NCBI RefSeq assembly: GCF_001522545.3
Contig: NC_031792.1
Location: forward strand, 2,501,500 to 2,565,499
Length of the DNA stretch: 64,000 nt
Reading direction: 5' to 3'
DNA from: Parus major
Taxonomy: Eukaryota; Chordata; Aves; Passeriformes; Paridae
Shown here: positions 36,761 to 48,800 of the stretch, one piece after another
How positions within the stretch are numbered: position 1 is the stretch's first letter
How the letters are laid out: each line of letters starts with the position of its first letter
Position numbers and translations under genes: made by a program
Notes under the pieces: model-generated
Told to the model about the DNA's origin: nothing
The model's database searches: none
The model's input: the letters and a program-made list of their open reading frames with translations, nothing else

Positions 36761-39700
36761 GAGGTGACCTGAGTATTTCCCAGTCTCACCCTCTTTGTTA
36801 AATACCCTGTCAGAGACTAGAAATGGAGGGAAATCTTTGGATGAATGTGTAGGACTGGCAAGGTTTAATCTGTTCCTGTTTGCAGAGGACTCTAAGAGCG
36901 GGTGGAGATTTGCCAAGTGTTTGCCAACATTAATGGTTAATTATTATGAATTCTGGCAGCCCACAGACGCAGCCAGCATCGTTCTCCAAGTGGGATCCAG
37001 ACCTGCAATGGAGTTGTTACACACAGAAGATGGGAAGAGACAGCTTCTAGCTCTGTTCTGTCCTGTTCTTCCAGCCAAAGCCCCATTCCAAAATCAGACA
37101 GCAGTGGCACCTCTCTGTCTCATCAGAGCTACAAATCCAGGACATTTGGCAGAGGGAGGCTCAGCCTTTTCCATGTCTGGGCTCATTTTTGTCTGCTGAT
37201 GCCCTTTTTGTCTGAGTGAACAGGATGGAAATTGTGGTCTGAGATGAGATGTGTCTGGATCAGGTGGGTGCCACACCAGGGGCACATCCAGAGCTGGCTG
37301 CAGAAGGGCTCTGAGCATGATCCATGCCCAGGCTGGGTCAGTGAGTGCCTGGCTGTGCTGTGGCACTTCCAAAAGTGAGGATGCCATGCTGAGGGATCAC
37401 AGGAGAGGACAGAGCTGGCAGAACAGATCACACGTGAGTTTGGGGGTCTCCCAAGCACAGCAGGGCAGCTGCATCCTGCACTGAGTGCCCAGCAGGGTCC
37501 CCAGGGTGATGGAGAGGGTGACAGCAGCCAGCTGAGCGAGTGTGGCCCCGAGTGGGGGAGATTTGATTTGCCAGACTTCATTTGCAGCAGTGCCATCGCA
37601 GCAGCACCTGAGAAAGCTGCCTTCATCTAACAGTAGCCATCCAGAAAATGAAATCAGCTGCACAAAAGGCTTGAGGTCCATTTGGTCCTCTGAGCACGCC
37701 TAGCAATTGCCAAATTATGAGAATGCAATAGATCTGGAGACTCCACCGGTGCTGATTTATTTCTGATTTCTCCGTTTGAACGCGCAGCCTCAATTTCCAA
37801 AGCTGAAAGCTGAGCCCCCCCCGTCTTTGGGCCACTGATAATATTTGAGAATTATGGCCACAGAGAAATGTTTGCTCTAAAAGGTAACTTCAAGGTGCAT
37901 TAGTCTCGGATAATTGACAGAGACTGAAGAAGTGATTTGGGAAGCGTTTATGCGGAACCAAAGATCCCAGTGAACAGTTACCTTAAATTAATGGTGTAGC
38001 GAGGAGCAGCTTGGACTTGATCAGCTGGCACTGGTGCTAAATGAAGTCAGGCTCTAAAGTTATTAACAAAATATCTATGAAACAGCCCTGCTGTGGATTT
38101 ATGAGCTTGCTTGAGTCTTTAGGGGCCAAATCTGCAGTGTGCTCAGCGTTCCTTGCCTTGGGTGGGAGCAGGGAATGCTCAGCATCCGTCAGGATTGGGC
38201 TCTCCTGGAGCTCAGGTCAGGCTAGCAGGGCTCACACCTTTAACTCCCTTCTTAATCCCCAGCTGGAATGAAAGGTCTTCTCTCCACACTTAGTAAATCT
38301 CCAATTTTATTTCTCATTATTAAATCATGGAATTGGCCATAAATGTTTAAATTAAGTGAAAGGAAAAGAGATTTGTGAGAAAATTGAAGCCTCTTTGAGG
38401 AATTGAAGAATAATCTCCAAGGATGAAGGAAGTTGCATTTGCCAGACCCAAAAGTGAAAGGATCAAAAAGCTACAGAAAAGAAATAGCAAATTGCATGGT
38501 TTAAATCCTCTCCCCCACCCTCCCCCTAAAACCTCTGCTGTTTTTAATATAGGGAGAAGTATTCTGATAAGCAGCACAGGCTAAAAGATGCTCCTTCCCC
38601 TGCTGCTGCCATTATCTCTGTGTGTGACCCAGGGAAGTTCGGGGACCTCGGTGTCCCCATGTCCCCAATTGTGACAGTGACACTCCTGCTCTGTGTGCAG
38701 CGAGACCTTTTGAACATTATTAGTGTGAGCTGGGAATTAATTGGGTTTAGATGCCTCACTCTGGCTGGAATAAAGCCTGGTGTTTTTGTTGTTTTTTTTT
38801 TTCATTAGCACAGTGAGTAATTATCTGTTTGATTTTTCACAGAAAGGGTTTGAGTCTCCATCTCAGGTAATTTTTCAGGAGTACATGGGAGGGTTTTTTT
38901 GCTCTTCAGACCAAATGCCAGTGAAATTAGGGATGATTGTGGCTTTTGTTCTGGATGTGATTCTCTTGTGGCCTCTGTGCAATTCCAGACCCCCATAAGT
39001 GCCCCCAGTGACAATCGTGGGTGACATTAATTTGTGGTACATTAGAAACATGAGTAATGAGGGAAGGCTTGGGACAGGATTATGTTCAGATATTGAGGAT
39101 GTTTTGCTTGCTGAGTTTAATCAGGTCCAGCTCTAAAAATATGAAAATAACTCAGATTTGGTGTCTCTGTCACCTCACACGGACGTGTCAGGGGGGTGAG
39201 TGTGTGTGTGAGGTGCCACTGTGGTACCCCCTACACAGCCAGGCAGGAGGAAGGATGTGCTGATCCCAGTTCTCCCAGTTCCCATGGCCTGTTTAACCCT
39301 GGGGAAGCGGCTGTGGGAAAGAGAGGAGCCTGCCAGGGAGGGGCCAGGGCTGGTAAAAGCTTGGGCAAGAGGATACTTGTGTGCCAGGGAGGAGGAGATG
39401 GAGACCCATCAAACTGGAACAATGAGACAGCCAACGTGATAAGCACTCAGGATCTGGGTTAGCTTGGGCTGAATTCAAACTGGTCCCTGGAGGAGGAAGA
39501 TTATATTGTGTTAACAATTCCCTGACCTGTCCAGGCTCCATGGAAATGGGCTCTAAAGTCAGCCAGGGCTACAGCGGCCACTTTCTCACACTTGCAGCAC
39601 TGACCCAGTGGAGGTTAACACAGACATCTGCTCTATCCAGTCCATCTGTAATTATAGAAAGCAGCCCCTGAAATGTGTTTCGAATCAAACTGTGGTGCCA

Positions 39701-40911
39701 GTTACCAGCTAAAGTATGCTCCTTCTGCCTTCTAGCAACTGAATAGCACAGGTGAGCTGTGCAAAAAGAAACCCTGAGGATTGTTAGGGAAAGAGTGTGG
39801 CCTCTGAATGCAATGGAATTCTTTATCTTGCTGAAACAGATCCGAGAAGCAGAGGGGGAAGGAAAACCAAGTGCAGACAAAGCTCTCTCCAAAATGTATT
39901 GAAAGGACCAAATGAGCCGTTCAGAGCAAGGGGAGAGGAGGTTTTTTAGGGAGTGTTAGCAAGGAAATGTTCAGCTGTGCTGGCCTGCCCAGGAACCAAA
40001 TAAACCCAGTGTTGTGTCAACAGGGTAAAAAGGAAGGACACCCAAGTGGTTTTCTCTCTGTTGAAAGGCAAACATGAAATGTATTTCAGTTTGGCTGCTG
40101 CTGTGCTGGGGGGAGAGTGGGGGTGGCAGGATGGTGATGGAGAGGGTCTGTGTGCTGTGACACCTCCAAAGCCCTGAGCCCTTTCACACGGGTAAATCGC
40201 CACAGCAAGGCTGTCATAACCCTGGCATCAGGCAAGGTTTTCTCCACCATGGTCCTGAAGAAAATGCCCTGTGCTTTGTTTAAAAATCTGCTGTGAAGCC
40301 AGCCGGAGCAGAAGCAGGGAATGGCAGACAGTGAGCTGCGTTTTAGTTGTGGTAATAGGTTTGGGCACCTTGATTAGCTCATTAGATTCTATGACTAAGC
40401 CTATTACAGCTTTTAAGTTTGCATCTGGAGTTAATGTGATGTGCTGATGGCTCTGGCAATGGTCTCACTTTGCTTCTTGGGAGGGAGATTTTCTGCTGAG
40501 AGATCCTCCGTGCCCAGGTTTAGCCCTGGGGATCTCAGGACTGCCTCATGCATGAGTTGTGTGGGTGCAAACCTAGGATGTCTGTCCAAAGTGAGGCAGG
40601 AAATTCCTGGCAGAGCAGGAGTTAACCCCTGGGCTGTTGTCCTGGGTAGCACCCACAATGCTGCCATTGTGCCCTGCAGCCCCGGCCTGTGAGGGTAACA
40701 GGATAAAGCTGTCCCGATGATGTTACAGCCTGGGGAGATGCACTGCAGCCATTCAGCCATGACTAATGCAGCTCTCCTCCAGCTCCCCTGTCTTTGCCAG
40801 GCAGGACAGGCTGTGTTTCAGGCGGTTTCTGATTCCTACAGTGCGAGGATGGAGGTGGGGAACCAGGCTGGCTGGATTTGTCCTCACTCTCAGCATGATT
40901 TGTCATCCAGG

Positions 40912-41022
40912 TCAAGCTTAGAGCAACCTGGGCTAGTGGAAGGCATCCCTGCCCATCCAGAGGGCTGGGATGAGCTTTAAGGTCTCTTCCAACCCAAATC
41001 AAATTGGGATTCTGTAATTCTG
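40912..41022 (+). mobile_element. CR1 LINE 3' fragment
   Basis: TTAGAGCAACCTGGGCTAGT, CATCCCTGCCCATCCAGAGG and TCTCTTCCAACCCAAATC followed by ATTCTGTAATTCTG are the CR1 sense 3' end. Confidence 0.85.
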
Positions 41023-41324
41023 TCCTTGACCAGCCACTGCAGAAAAGGAGGTGCCAGCACTGAGTAAACAGGAGAGAAAGGGGCGAGCTGGTAAAGAGCA
41101 GGTGGGCACTGCCAGCAAAGGCTGTAGCTGTTGTGTGAGCCACAGAGCCAATGCTGCTGACATTTTACATCCTGAACATGCAGGTGTTTGCAGGATTTAG
41201 GGAATTTTATGTATCCAGCTCCAGCAGGACCATGGAGGCAAGGGGCTGCCACCCTGAGGCCACTCCTGTGCCCAGAGCTGGACCCTGGCACTGCAGGGAC
41301 CTTGGCATTGGCATCATCTCTGTG

Positions 41325-41825
41325 TGGCATCACAGAATCACAGACTGGGCCAAGGTAGAGACCTCAGCAGGTCCTCCCTGCTCCAGCAGGGTCATCCCAA
41401 GGCACAGGGCTGTGTCCAGGGCCTTCTGGAATCTCTCCAGTGAGGGTGACTCCACCCCCTCTCTGTGTTCAGGGCTTGGTCACTGAGTAATAAATTTCTT
41501 CCCCCTGTCCAGGTGGAACTTCCTGGGATCAGTCCCTGCCCATTCCCCTTGTGCCATTGCTGGGCTCTCCTGGAGCAGAGCCTGGGCCCTGCAGGCACTG
41601 ACAGACAGAGGTGAGGACCCTTCTCAGCCCCTGAACAGCCTCAGCTCCCTCGTCAGGGAGATGCTCCCGTCCCTTCGTCTTTGTCACCCTCCGCTGGCCC
41701 CGCTCCAGGATCTCGCTGTCCCTCCTGCGCTGAGGAGCCCAGAGCTGGACACAGCGCTCCCGATGCTCCTGCCAGGGCTGAGCAGCGGGGCAGGGTCCCC
41801 CCCCCTGACCCCCTGGCACCGCTTT
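41325..41825 (-). mobile_element. CR1 LINE copy of about 500 bp abutting the TBCEL promoter
   Basis: The + strand reads through reverse-complement CR1 landmarks in order: AATCACAGACTGGGCC, CTCCAGTGAGGGTGACTCCA, GTGGAACTTCCTGGGATCAG, GGGAGATGCTCCCGTCCCTT, CACCCTCCGCTGGCCCCGCT, GGAGCCCAGAGCTGGACACA and GCCAGGGCTGAGCAGCGGGG. It is CpG-rich toward its 5' side and stops about 40 bp before the CRE of the promoter. Confidence 0.85.
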
Positions 41826-41839
41826 TCCCCTCGCATCCC

Positions 41840-41990
41840 GAGGAAACCCTCCGTGGGGACAGGAATGACGTCATCGGCGTCGCCATCTCCACGGCAACGG
41901 GGGACGCGCCCCGCCACGTGACCGCGCGCGGTGTCACGTGATGTTTGCAGCTGCTTCCGGGTCGCTGCGGGACGCGGCCGCCGGGCCTGG
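41840..41990 (+). promoter_or_regulatory. TBCEL: TBCEL CpG-island promoter
   Basis: This is part of the CpG-densest segment of the window. In order it holds a perfect CRE TGACGTCA (41866-41873), a CACGTG E-box (41915-41920), a second CACGTG (41935-41940, exactly 20 bp on) and an ETS site CTTCCGG (41954-41960). A TATA box is absent, as usual for housekeeping promoters. The start site is not visible in the sequence; exon 1 must end by the donor at 41991. Confidence 0.75.
41941..41990 (+). other. TBCEL: Predicted TBCEL non-coding exon 1 (3' end)
   Basis: CCGGGCCTGG is followed by GTGAGA, a good donor, just after the ETS and E-box cluster. The 5' edge is approximate. TBCEL in mammals also starts with non-coding exon sequence far upstream of the ATG exon; joining to 45692 is inferred. 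Confidence 0.5.
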
Positions 41991-41996
41991 GTGAGA

Positions 41997-42033
41997 GGGG
42001 CGGGGGACAGGGGGGGACAGGGGACAGCGGGGG
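41997..42033 (+). promoter_or_regulatory. G-quadruplex motif at start of TBCEL intron 1
   Basis: Five G-runs of 4-7 bases are separated by loops of 1-5 bases on the non-template strand, beginning 6 bp inside the intron. Confidence 0.6.
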
Positions 42034-42533
42034 CCGCTGGCACCGCCCGACACCGCCCGGGCACCCCTGACACCGCCCGGGTCCGGAGCGGCGCGGTGCG
42101 GGAGCGCGGAGGCCGCTGTCAGCCGGGGCCAGCCCGGGGCCGTTTGAGGGACGGGGATGGGGACAGGCCCTGGGAGGGGACAGGCCGTGTGTGGGACGCG
42201 GAGAGGCCTCGGGGGCTGTGGGCTGTCAGGGGGCAGCTGCGTGCTCTTCCTGCCCCGGGCCCAGCAGCACAGACAGGGAATAATTCCAGCAGGGAATAAT
42301 TGCTGGTGCAGTGGGACAGGGTCAGGGTCGGGCCAGGAGCGTGCCAAGGCACAACTGGGGTGTGTGCCTGTGCTCGCAGGGCTCCTCAGCACGGTGCTGT
42401 GGTGTGGGAACAAACAGCCCTGCAGGGTTTGATGATGGGGCCTTGACAGAGTTTCTCCTGCTTGGGTGGCTTGTCCTGGTGGCTCAGAGGGTCGGACTCC
42501 CTGCCCTGCTACAATTCCTGATAAATCCTGCTG

Positions 42534-42612
42534 GGATTTCCCTGCCCATGGCAGGGAGAGGTGGAACTAGATCTTTAAAGTCCCCTTCAAACCCAAACTG
42601 TTCTATGATTCG
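42534..42612 (+). mobile_element. CR1 LINE 3' terminus
   Basis: CCCTGCCCATGGCAGGGAGA, GGTGGAACTAGATCTTTAAA and CAAACCCAAACTGTTCTATG are the last 80 bp of CR1 in sense. Confidence 0.83.
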
Positions 42613-43027
42613 CTTCTCTGCCTCTCAAGATCATCTTAAAAATAATTTCCCTGAATCATGTCTCAGGAGAACAATGTTCCAGCTCGTTGCAGACGGATGT
42701 TTGTGCCGTTCATCCATTCCTTACGCTTTGTTTTCCGTGTGTGTAAACATGTCAGGATGTGTTTGGTGTGTGACTGTTCAGGATGTGCCCCGAAGTGGCA
42801 CTGGAATTTCATTAGCATGTCATTAATGATGTCATTCTCCTGAAGGGTCTCTTCTTCTCCTGGAAGGCTCAGAGTACAGGGGATGGAAATGTTTTCCAGG
42901 CTGGTTTTGGTATCCTCTCTTCACTCATCAGCTGCAGCAGCACACTGGGTTTCCCTGGAATCAGTCTCAAGTCAGGGTCATGCTCCTCTTTCCAGACACT
43001 TCCCAGTGCTACTTCCAGCTTGGGAAT

Positions 43028-43503
43028 CCCAGCACAGGAAGGATGTGGAGCTGTTGGGGAGGGTCCAGGGAAGGCACCAGGATGATCAGAGGGATGGAAC
43101 AGCTCTTCTGGGAAGAAAGGCTGGGAGAGTTGGGATTGTTTACGTGGAGAGGAGAAGCTTTGGGGTGACCTCATTGTGACCTTCCAGTACTTGCAGGGAG
43201 ACAGATGGAGAGGGACAATTTCCAAGGGCCTGGAGTGACAGGATGAGGGGGAATGGCTTCCAAGTGTCAGAGAGTGGCTTTAGACTGGATATTGGGGAGC
43301 AATTCCTCCCTGTGAGGCTGGGCAGGCCCTGGCACAGGGTGCTCAGAGAAGCTGTGGCTGTCTCTGGATCCCTGGAAGTGTCTACAGCCAGGCTGGATGG
43401 GGCTTGGAGCCACCTGGGAGAGTGGAAGATGCTGGAACGAGGGATTGGAATGAGGATTGTTTTTTTAAGGTCCCTTCCAGCCCAAGCTATTCTGAGATTC
43501 TCT
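43028..43503 (+). mobile_element. CR1 LINE 3' copy of about 475 bp
   Basis: Landmarks in order are AAGGATGTGGAGCTGTTGGG, GATGATCAGAGGGATGGAAC, GAAAGGCTGGGAGAGTTGGG, GGGGAATGGCTTCCAAGTGT, GAGAAGCTGTGGCTGTCTCT, GGCTGGATGGGGCTTGGAGC and GGTCCCTTCCAGCCCAAGC. It is one of the two longest CR1 copies in the window and in the same direction as TBCEL. Confidence 0.9.
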
Positions 43504-43997
43504 GTCCTTGTCACTGGGGCCACAGCCCTGCAGCAGAGCACTTAAATATAACAACAAAGGCTATTTGTTGACACCTCTCAAAGCCCAAGTGCCTTGTTTG
43601 CACTCCATGCTGTCATTTAGAAAACCCAGAGTTATTTTGAGGAGTGAATTGTTCCTTGTGATTCCCTTGTCAGCAGGGACAGGCTCAGAAACGTGCACCT
43701 TGCAGGTCACCCTGTCCTGCCCTTGTGCTGACAGCATTCCCTTGAAACCTGTCATTCCCTCTGCACATCCTGCTGCTCCTTGCTCCCAGACAATTGTAGG
43801 GATTCAGAGAGGCCAGATGATTGCAGGGGATGTGAAATCCCATGGGAAGGGAGGTGGGGAAGGTGACTGCCCGCTCCAGGACAGTTCTGGCATCTCACAG
43901 TGGCACTGGTGTTCAAAGGTAGAGCTTGAGGAAGAAAATATTGGGGATTCAAAGCTCCCCAGTAATTGGATGTAATGTCAGTAGTTTTTCTTCTCAG

Positions 43998-44048
43998 TTC
44001 TGGATTGCTCTCACACCATTGCTGAAAACACCATTTTTTGCCTCTAAG
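43998..44048 (+). other. Possible non-coding exon in TBCEL 5'UTR intron
   Basis: A 51-bp segment is preceded by GTAGTTTTTCTTCTCAG, an excellent acceptor, and followed by GTGAGT after CTAAG, a near-perfect donor. It contains no ATG on the + strand, so inclusion in the 5'UTR would not add an upstream start codon. There is no transcript evidence here. Confidence 0.4.
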
Positions 44049-45691
44049 GTGAGTTTCTGCTGTGGAATTTCCAGCTGGTGTTTGTTCAGCAGGTGAAGAG
44101 GGCTGGAGCTGATGGAAAAGCCATGTGAAGGACAGAAGGCTTTATGCATGTGGGAGTTCCAGAATTTCCAGACCAGGAGGTCTGAATGTGTGTTTGGAAA
44201 GCCTTGTTTGTCTGTGGATGGTGCTGAGCTCCCAAACCACTCTGGAACGAGGCTTTTCAGCCTAAAGCCTTGGCTGTCAGTGCAAATTGTACCTGTCCTG
44301 TGTGGAATGGCTTAGCCTAAAACTAAATGCCTTGCTCCCATCAAACTCCACACTGAGCATTTATTTTTTGATACTAGATAGTGACAGGAATCAGGTTTGA
44401 GCTATGAATCAACCAAGCTGTTGAAAGATGAAAATGGTGGGGTTTGGTGTTTTTTTAAGTCTAATCCTGTAAGTCCCTATTTGTGACATTTAAACTTTAT
44501 ATATAATGTAAAAATGATAACATGTTTCAGGCAATTGCTGCTTATTGTACTCAGATCCTTTTGGCTGGAGGTTTTAGGTAGTCTGGTCATGAAGAAATGA
44601 AGTGAAACTTGTTAAACAAGTGATTCTCAGCAAAGGGAGCCTTAGTGAAATAATTTTTATTTAGAATTTTATCTCTGGATTGATATCCCTGCCTGTAACA
44701 AGTCTAAGGGAAATACACAGGCAGAAAATTTAATTCAAGATTATCCACATGGCTTGCAAGGAACGTGTGGCCCCAGTGTGAAGTTTAAAAATGTAATTTT
44801 GCAGTAATTAATGGAAAAGCTGCCCTATGACTCATTGTAGAGTGTAGGAAACCTGCAGTGGTTCCTGCAGGTTCAGGATTGTGATGCTGTGTCCATGATG
44901 GGTAGCAGGACCAGGAAACAATCTCTTCATTCATGAATGAACTCTGCTCCTGGGTTACAAACCCATCAAATGCCGAGTTCAGAGAGACAGAGAGGCTGAG
45001 TCTCACCTGGGCAGTGCAGATCCCCGGCCATGGAGGGATCCAAACCACTCACAGCTGACTCTCAGTATCTCTCCAGGCAGCTCAGCAGCCTGTGATGAAG
45101 CAAGGCCTTCTTCCTGTGCTGTTCTGTGCCGTGCCCAGATATGAAGGGCACAGTTATTATCTCCCAGATACATTAGGCTGCTGCAGAATGGAATTGGCAG
45201 AAGTTGCCTTTCAGCCTGGCCAAACGATGTTTGGTGACACAGCAGAAAGGGGAAGTTGGCAAACAGCTGTTGGAGCAATCTCCTTCTCACAAACAGCTGT
45301 TTGCTCCTTCCCCTGCTGGCTGCCCTGGAGATGTGTTTGAGAACAGCTGTGGATTTCTCACAGTGCTCCTGGGAGGGGCAGAAGTGACAAGTACAGAAGT
45401 CACATTTTGCAGCCTGGAATTATCCTGGAAGAGCGTGTGGGGTAAGGAAGTGTTGAACTTGGCCTGTAAGGCTGGGTTTGTACAGCACCAAACCCTCTGG
45501 CTTGGGGTGCTTTTCAGGTAATATTTTACTTTAATTTTGAGTTTGGAATAGGACCTGTTAGATGATCTGGAGCTCAGAAATAAAACCCGTGGCCTATCTA
45601 GGTGTTTTCCCTGTGTTCTCAAGCACCACTATTAGAAGTGATTATTGCTTGCTGACTGCTCATATGCTCTGTTTTTCTCTTCTTTAACCAG

Positions 45692-45841
45692 AAGTCCAAG
45701 AAGGGAGCATGGACCAGCCCAGTGGAAGGAGTTTCATGCAAGTTCTGTGTGAGAAATACAGCCCTGAGAACTTCCCCTACCGCCGTGGGCCTGGCATGGG
45801 GGTGCATGTTCCAGCAACTCCACAGGGCTCACCTATGAAAG
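45692..45841 (+). CDS. TBCEL: TBCEL first coding exon
   Basis: The exon has 17 bp of 5'UTR, then ATG at 45709 and 44 codons ([17 protein letters not shown] to GSPMK) plus the first base of an aspartate codon. The region before the LRRs contains [16 protein letters not shown], conserved in TBCEL. Acceptor TTTAACCAG, donor GTAAAT. Confidence 0.96.
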
Positions 45842-48800
45842 GTAAATTTCTGGTCTTTCTGAGCATCTGGGAGGGTGCTGAGAGGAATCAACTGAAAAAG
45901 AAATCACCTTGAATTGCCCAAAAAAAGAACCATCACAATGTGGTTTTTTACTGGAGAGTTGAGAGACTGCAATCTAACAAAGGTAGAAAGTGACTGAACG
46001 GGTTGCTGAAAAAAACCAAATTTCTCTACAGCATGACAGAATCAGAATTAGAGAATAGAGTAGAATCATTTGGGTTGAAAGGGACTTTCAAGATCAGCAG
46101 GTGTGTGGAAGATGGACCTAAGGCCCTGTGCAGTCTGTGTTTTGAGGGTTCAGCAGTCCTTGGAGCTTTTCTTCAGGACACTGATCCTGTTTTATTATTG
46201 GCTGCAGCAACAGGTGTTTTGGAGAGGTGGCTTAAAACCACATAAAATACCTAAATTTGAGGTTGGTTCCCATGCCACCAGCTTGCTTTGATGCCTGCAG
46301 GGACAGGAGCTCAGTGTACACAGGAGGGGGCATATTTCAGGCAGAGTGATGAGCTGTTGAACCCTCCAGGCTGCCTCAGGTGAACTTGCAGTGTGCTTTG
46401 TCTTCTCAAGGCACCAAAAGCTTTGTGACCTAGTGGAGAATTCCCCTCTCCTGCACTCCTGACCTTGCTGCCTCGAGGGAATTTAGCCAGATGTGTGTCT
46501 GAAGCTCTGTGCTGCTCGTGGATGTCCTTGAGCCTCCCAGACTGCAGAATCTGTGTCACCATCTCCTCTGAACTAGATCCATGTGACATTCTTTAGTCTT
46601 CCTTCACGCTCTGATGTTGGCATTTAATTCTTGGTTTGTACGGATGGGTCTGAGATTCACATTGATCCCATCAGAGCTGCCCCTTCTTTGTGTCACACAT
46701 CCTGCCCCATCATGGTCTGTAGGAGTAATCCAAACATCCATCAGGTCAATTTGTGTCATAACCAGCCCCAAAGGGGAAAATAGCCATGCAAATCAGCTGG
46801 ATGAAGTTTCCAATAACTGGGTTTGACAGAGGAGAAAAGAGGGCCTGAGTTCAGTTGAGGATAAAACACTTTCAAAATGAACAAGAACAGAAAAATGGCC
46901 TGATGGAATGTTCAGTCAGTGCCCTCTCTGCAGGGAAATTTATCTCTCCTGCTCACCTGAGCTGTTTGGGTGCTGAAAAGAGGCCATGTCATAAAACCTG
47001 ACTGAGACATGACTTACAAATACTGCATTAGTAATTCCCAAAGTGCCACACTATCCTTTTTAAGAAACCAAACACTTATGAGCCAGAAAACTTGGAAACC
47101 CAGATCACCCCAGGTAATTGTTTGCTCCTAGAGTCCCTTTCCAATCATGCAGCTGTCAAGTGTTAAGGAGAAAAGGGGCCACCTATTTAGGAAAAAGCTT
47201 GTGGTTATATTTTAATGGATTTCAGTACTCCAGAGAGGTGGGAAAGTCATGTTGTACCTGAAAGAGTGTAAGACTGATGGCTTGCCTTGTCTCAACGTGG
47301 ATTTCTTGTGTGGAAATTGTTTCCTGTTACAAACCCCCAGCTTTTTGTCATGGTTTAGCCTTAGCACAGCAGGCTGTGATTGAGGTCCAAGTCCTTGGTT
47401 GTAGTTTTGAGTACATTTACCTGTCTGAGGAGGAGCTGGAGGAAAAACCAAAGCAGAAATGGCAAGGCAGGGCAGAGACCCGAGTTTTTGCATGAATGCT
47501 GAATGCTCTGCACTGAACCTTGGGAGGGGAGAGCTTAGAAAGGAAATGTTTAAATACCTTCTAAGAAATGTTTAAATACCTCCTAAGAAATGTTTAAATA
47601 CCTCCTGGCTGTTACTAGGCCCAAGTGGGCTCAGGGCAAGAGGATAAGGGAGTCTGACTGTGCAGCTCCCCTAGTCCTGTGTCCTATCTGCAGCAGCAGC
47701 TGCCTGGGGAAGAGCAGAAGTTGTGGCAGGGGCTGATAGGAGACATGCCATAAGTGACAAAGGAAGGCCTGAAATACACAGGAATATATGAAGGAACTGA
47801 AGAACACTGATAGGAGTGGTACTTCATGTTTACAACCAAGACTTCAGGACAGTGTTATAAAATCCGTGTTTAACCTGAAATCGGTGTAAATTCTGACATT
47901 CCTGGTGGATTTCTCTTGCTGGCTGCAACATCCATGTTTGGGGCTGGGTTCTGTAACTCCAAGGCAGTGCTGAGCAGAGGCAGCTTCTGTTTTTCCCTGT
48001 GCCAGACCGCCTGAACCTGCCCAGTGTGCTGGTGCTCAACAGCTGTGGCATCACCTGTGCCGGGGACGAGAACGAGATCGCCGCCTTCTGCGCCCACGTC
48101 TTTGAGCTCGACCTCTCTGACAACAAACTGGAAGACTGGCACGAGGTAAAATGGTCATGGGCATCTTACTGGGGACCTTCCACAGCTATTACTGACTGCA
48201 AATGCATTGCTTTGATGAGAGTTCCATTTTTGTGGCTTCTTCCTCCTCTCTGAAGGTGATGTTTATTTACTTGGACAGCAACTGAGCAATACATGTGATA
48301 AAATTAATCCAGTGTGGCACTTCACTCCTGTACCTTGTGACTTACAGTCTTGGCCCATGGGCAAAAAATCTGTATTTTTATTTTATTTCATCATGCAAAG
48401 CACTGGAACTGGCATTTCTGACACCAAGAAGTTAATGAGCAGTTTAGTTTTTGACAGAGTGGCAGTCAATTCCCAGCTTTGCCACTGTGATGGTGAGCAA
48501 GGTATTTATTCCCTCTCCACATTTGTTGCCTTATCTGCAGAACAGATTTAATAACATTTACCACAAAGGGTATTTCTGCAGCTTCATTAATTAATACTAA
48601 ATGCTGTCATAAAATCCTTTGAAGTACTTGGATGAAATAATGCTCAATAAATTCAATGTAACAGGAGTGAAACAATCTCAATCCATTCAAGTGTCATTAA
48701 GTTCCTCACTGGATTATGCTCTCCTTTTATATTAGTGTTTAGTGTTGGAAATACGTGGGGAATAAGCAGGATATCGTGGGGATTTGTGCCATCAGATTGT

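Larger units (their letters stand above)
31521..41320. other. Intergenic region between GRIK4 and TBCEL
   Basis: No coding exon is supported in about 9.8 kb. It contains a T-run (31523-31560), an N gap (31856-32062), CR1 fragments (35423-35520 minus, 40912-41022 plus), a 49-bp duplication (36670-36760), and several AT-rich unique stretches (for example 32401-32560, 33190-33300, 34960-35110, 37790-38110) that look unlike repeats and may be conserved non-coding elements. Confidence 0.7.
41991..45691 (+). other. TBCEL: TBCEL intron 1 (5'UTR intron)
   Basis: It holds the rest of the CpG island to about 42250, two sense CR1 copies (42534-42612 and 43028-43503), a possible 51-bp non-coding exon (43998-44048) and AT-rich unique sequence at 44330-44820. 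It ends TCTTTAACCAG before the ATG exon. Confidence 0.75.
45842..48005 (+). other. TBCEL: TBCEL intron
   Basis: It contains a short minus CR1-type terminus near 46025-46095 and a 22-bp triplet repeat (47539-47606). Nothing else is recognised in 2.16 kb. Confidence 0.75.
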
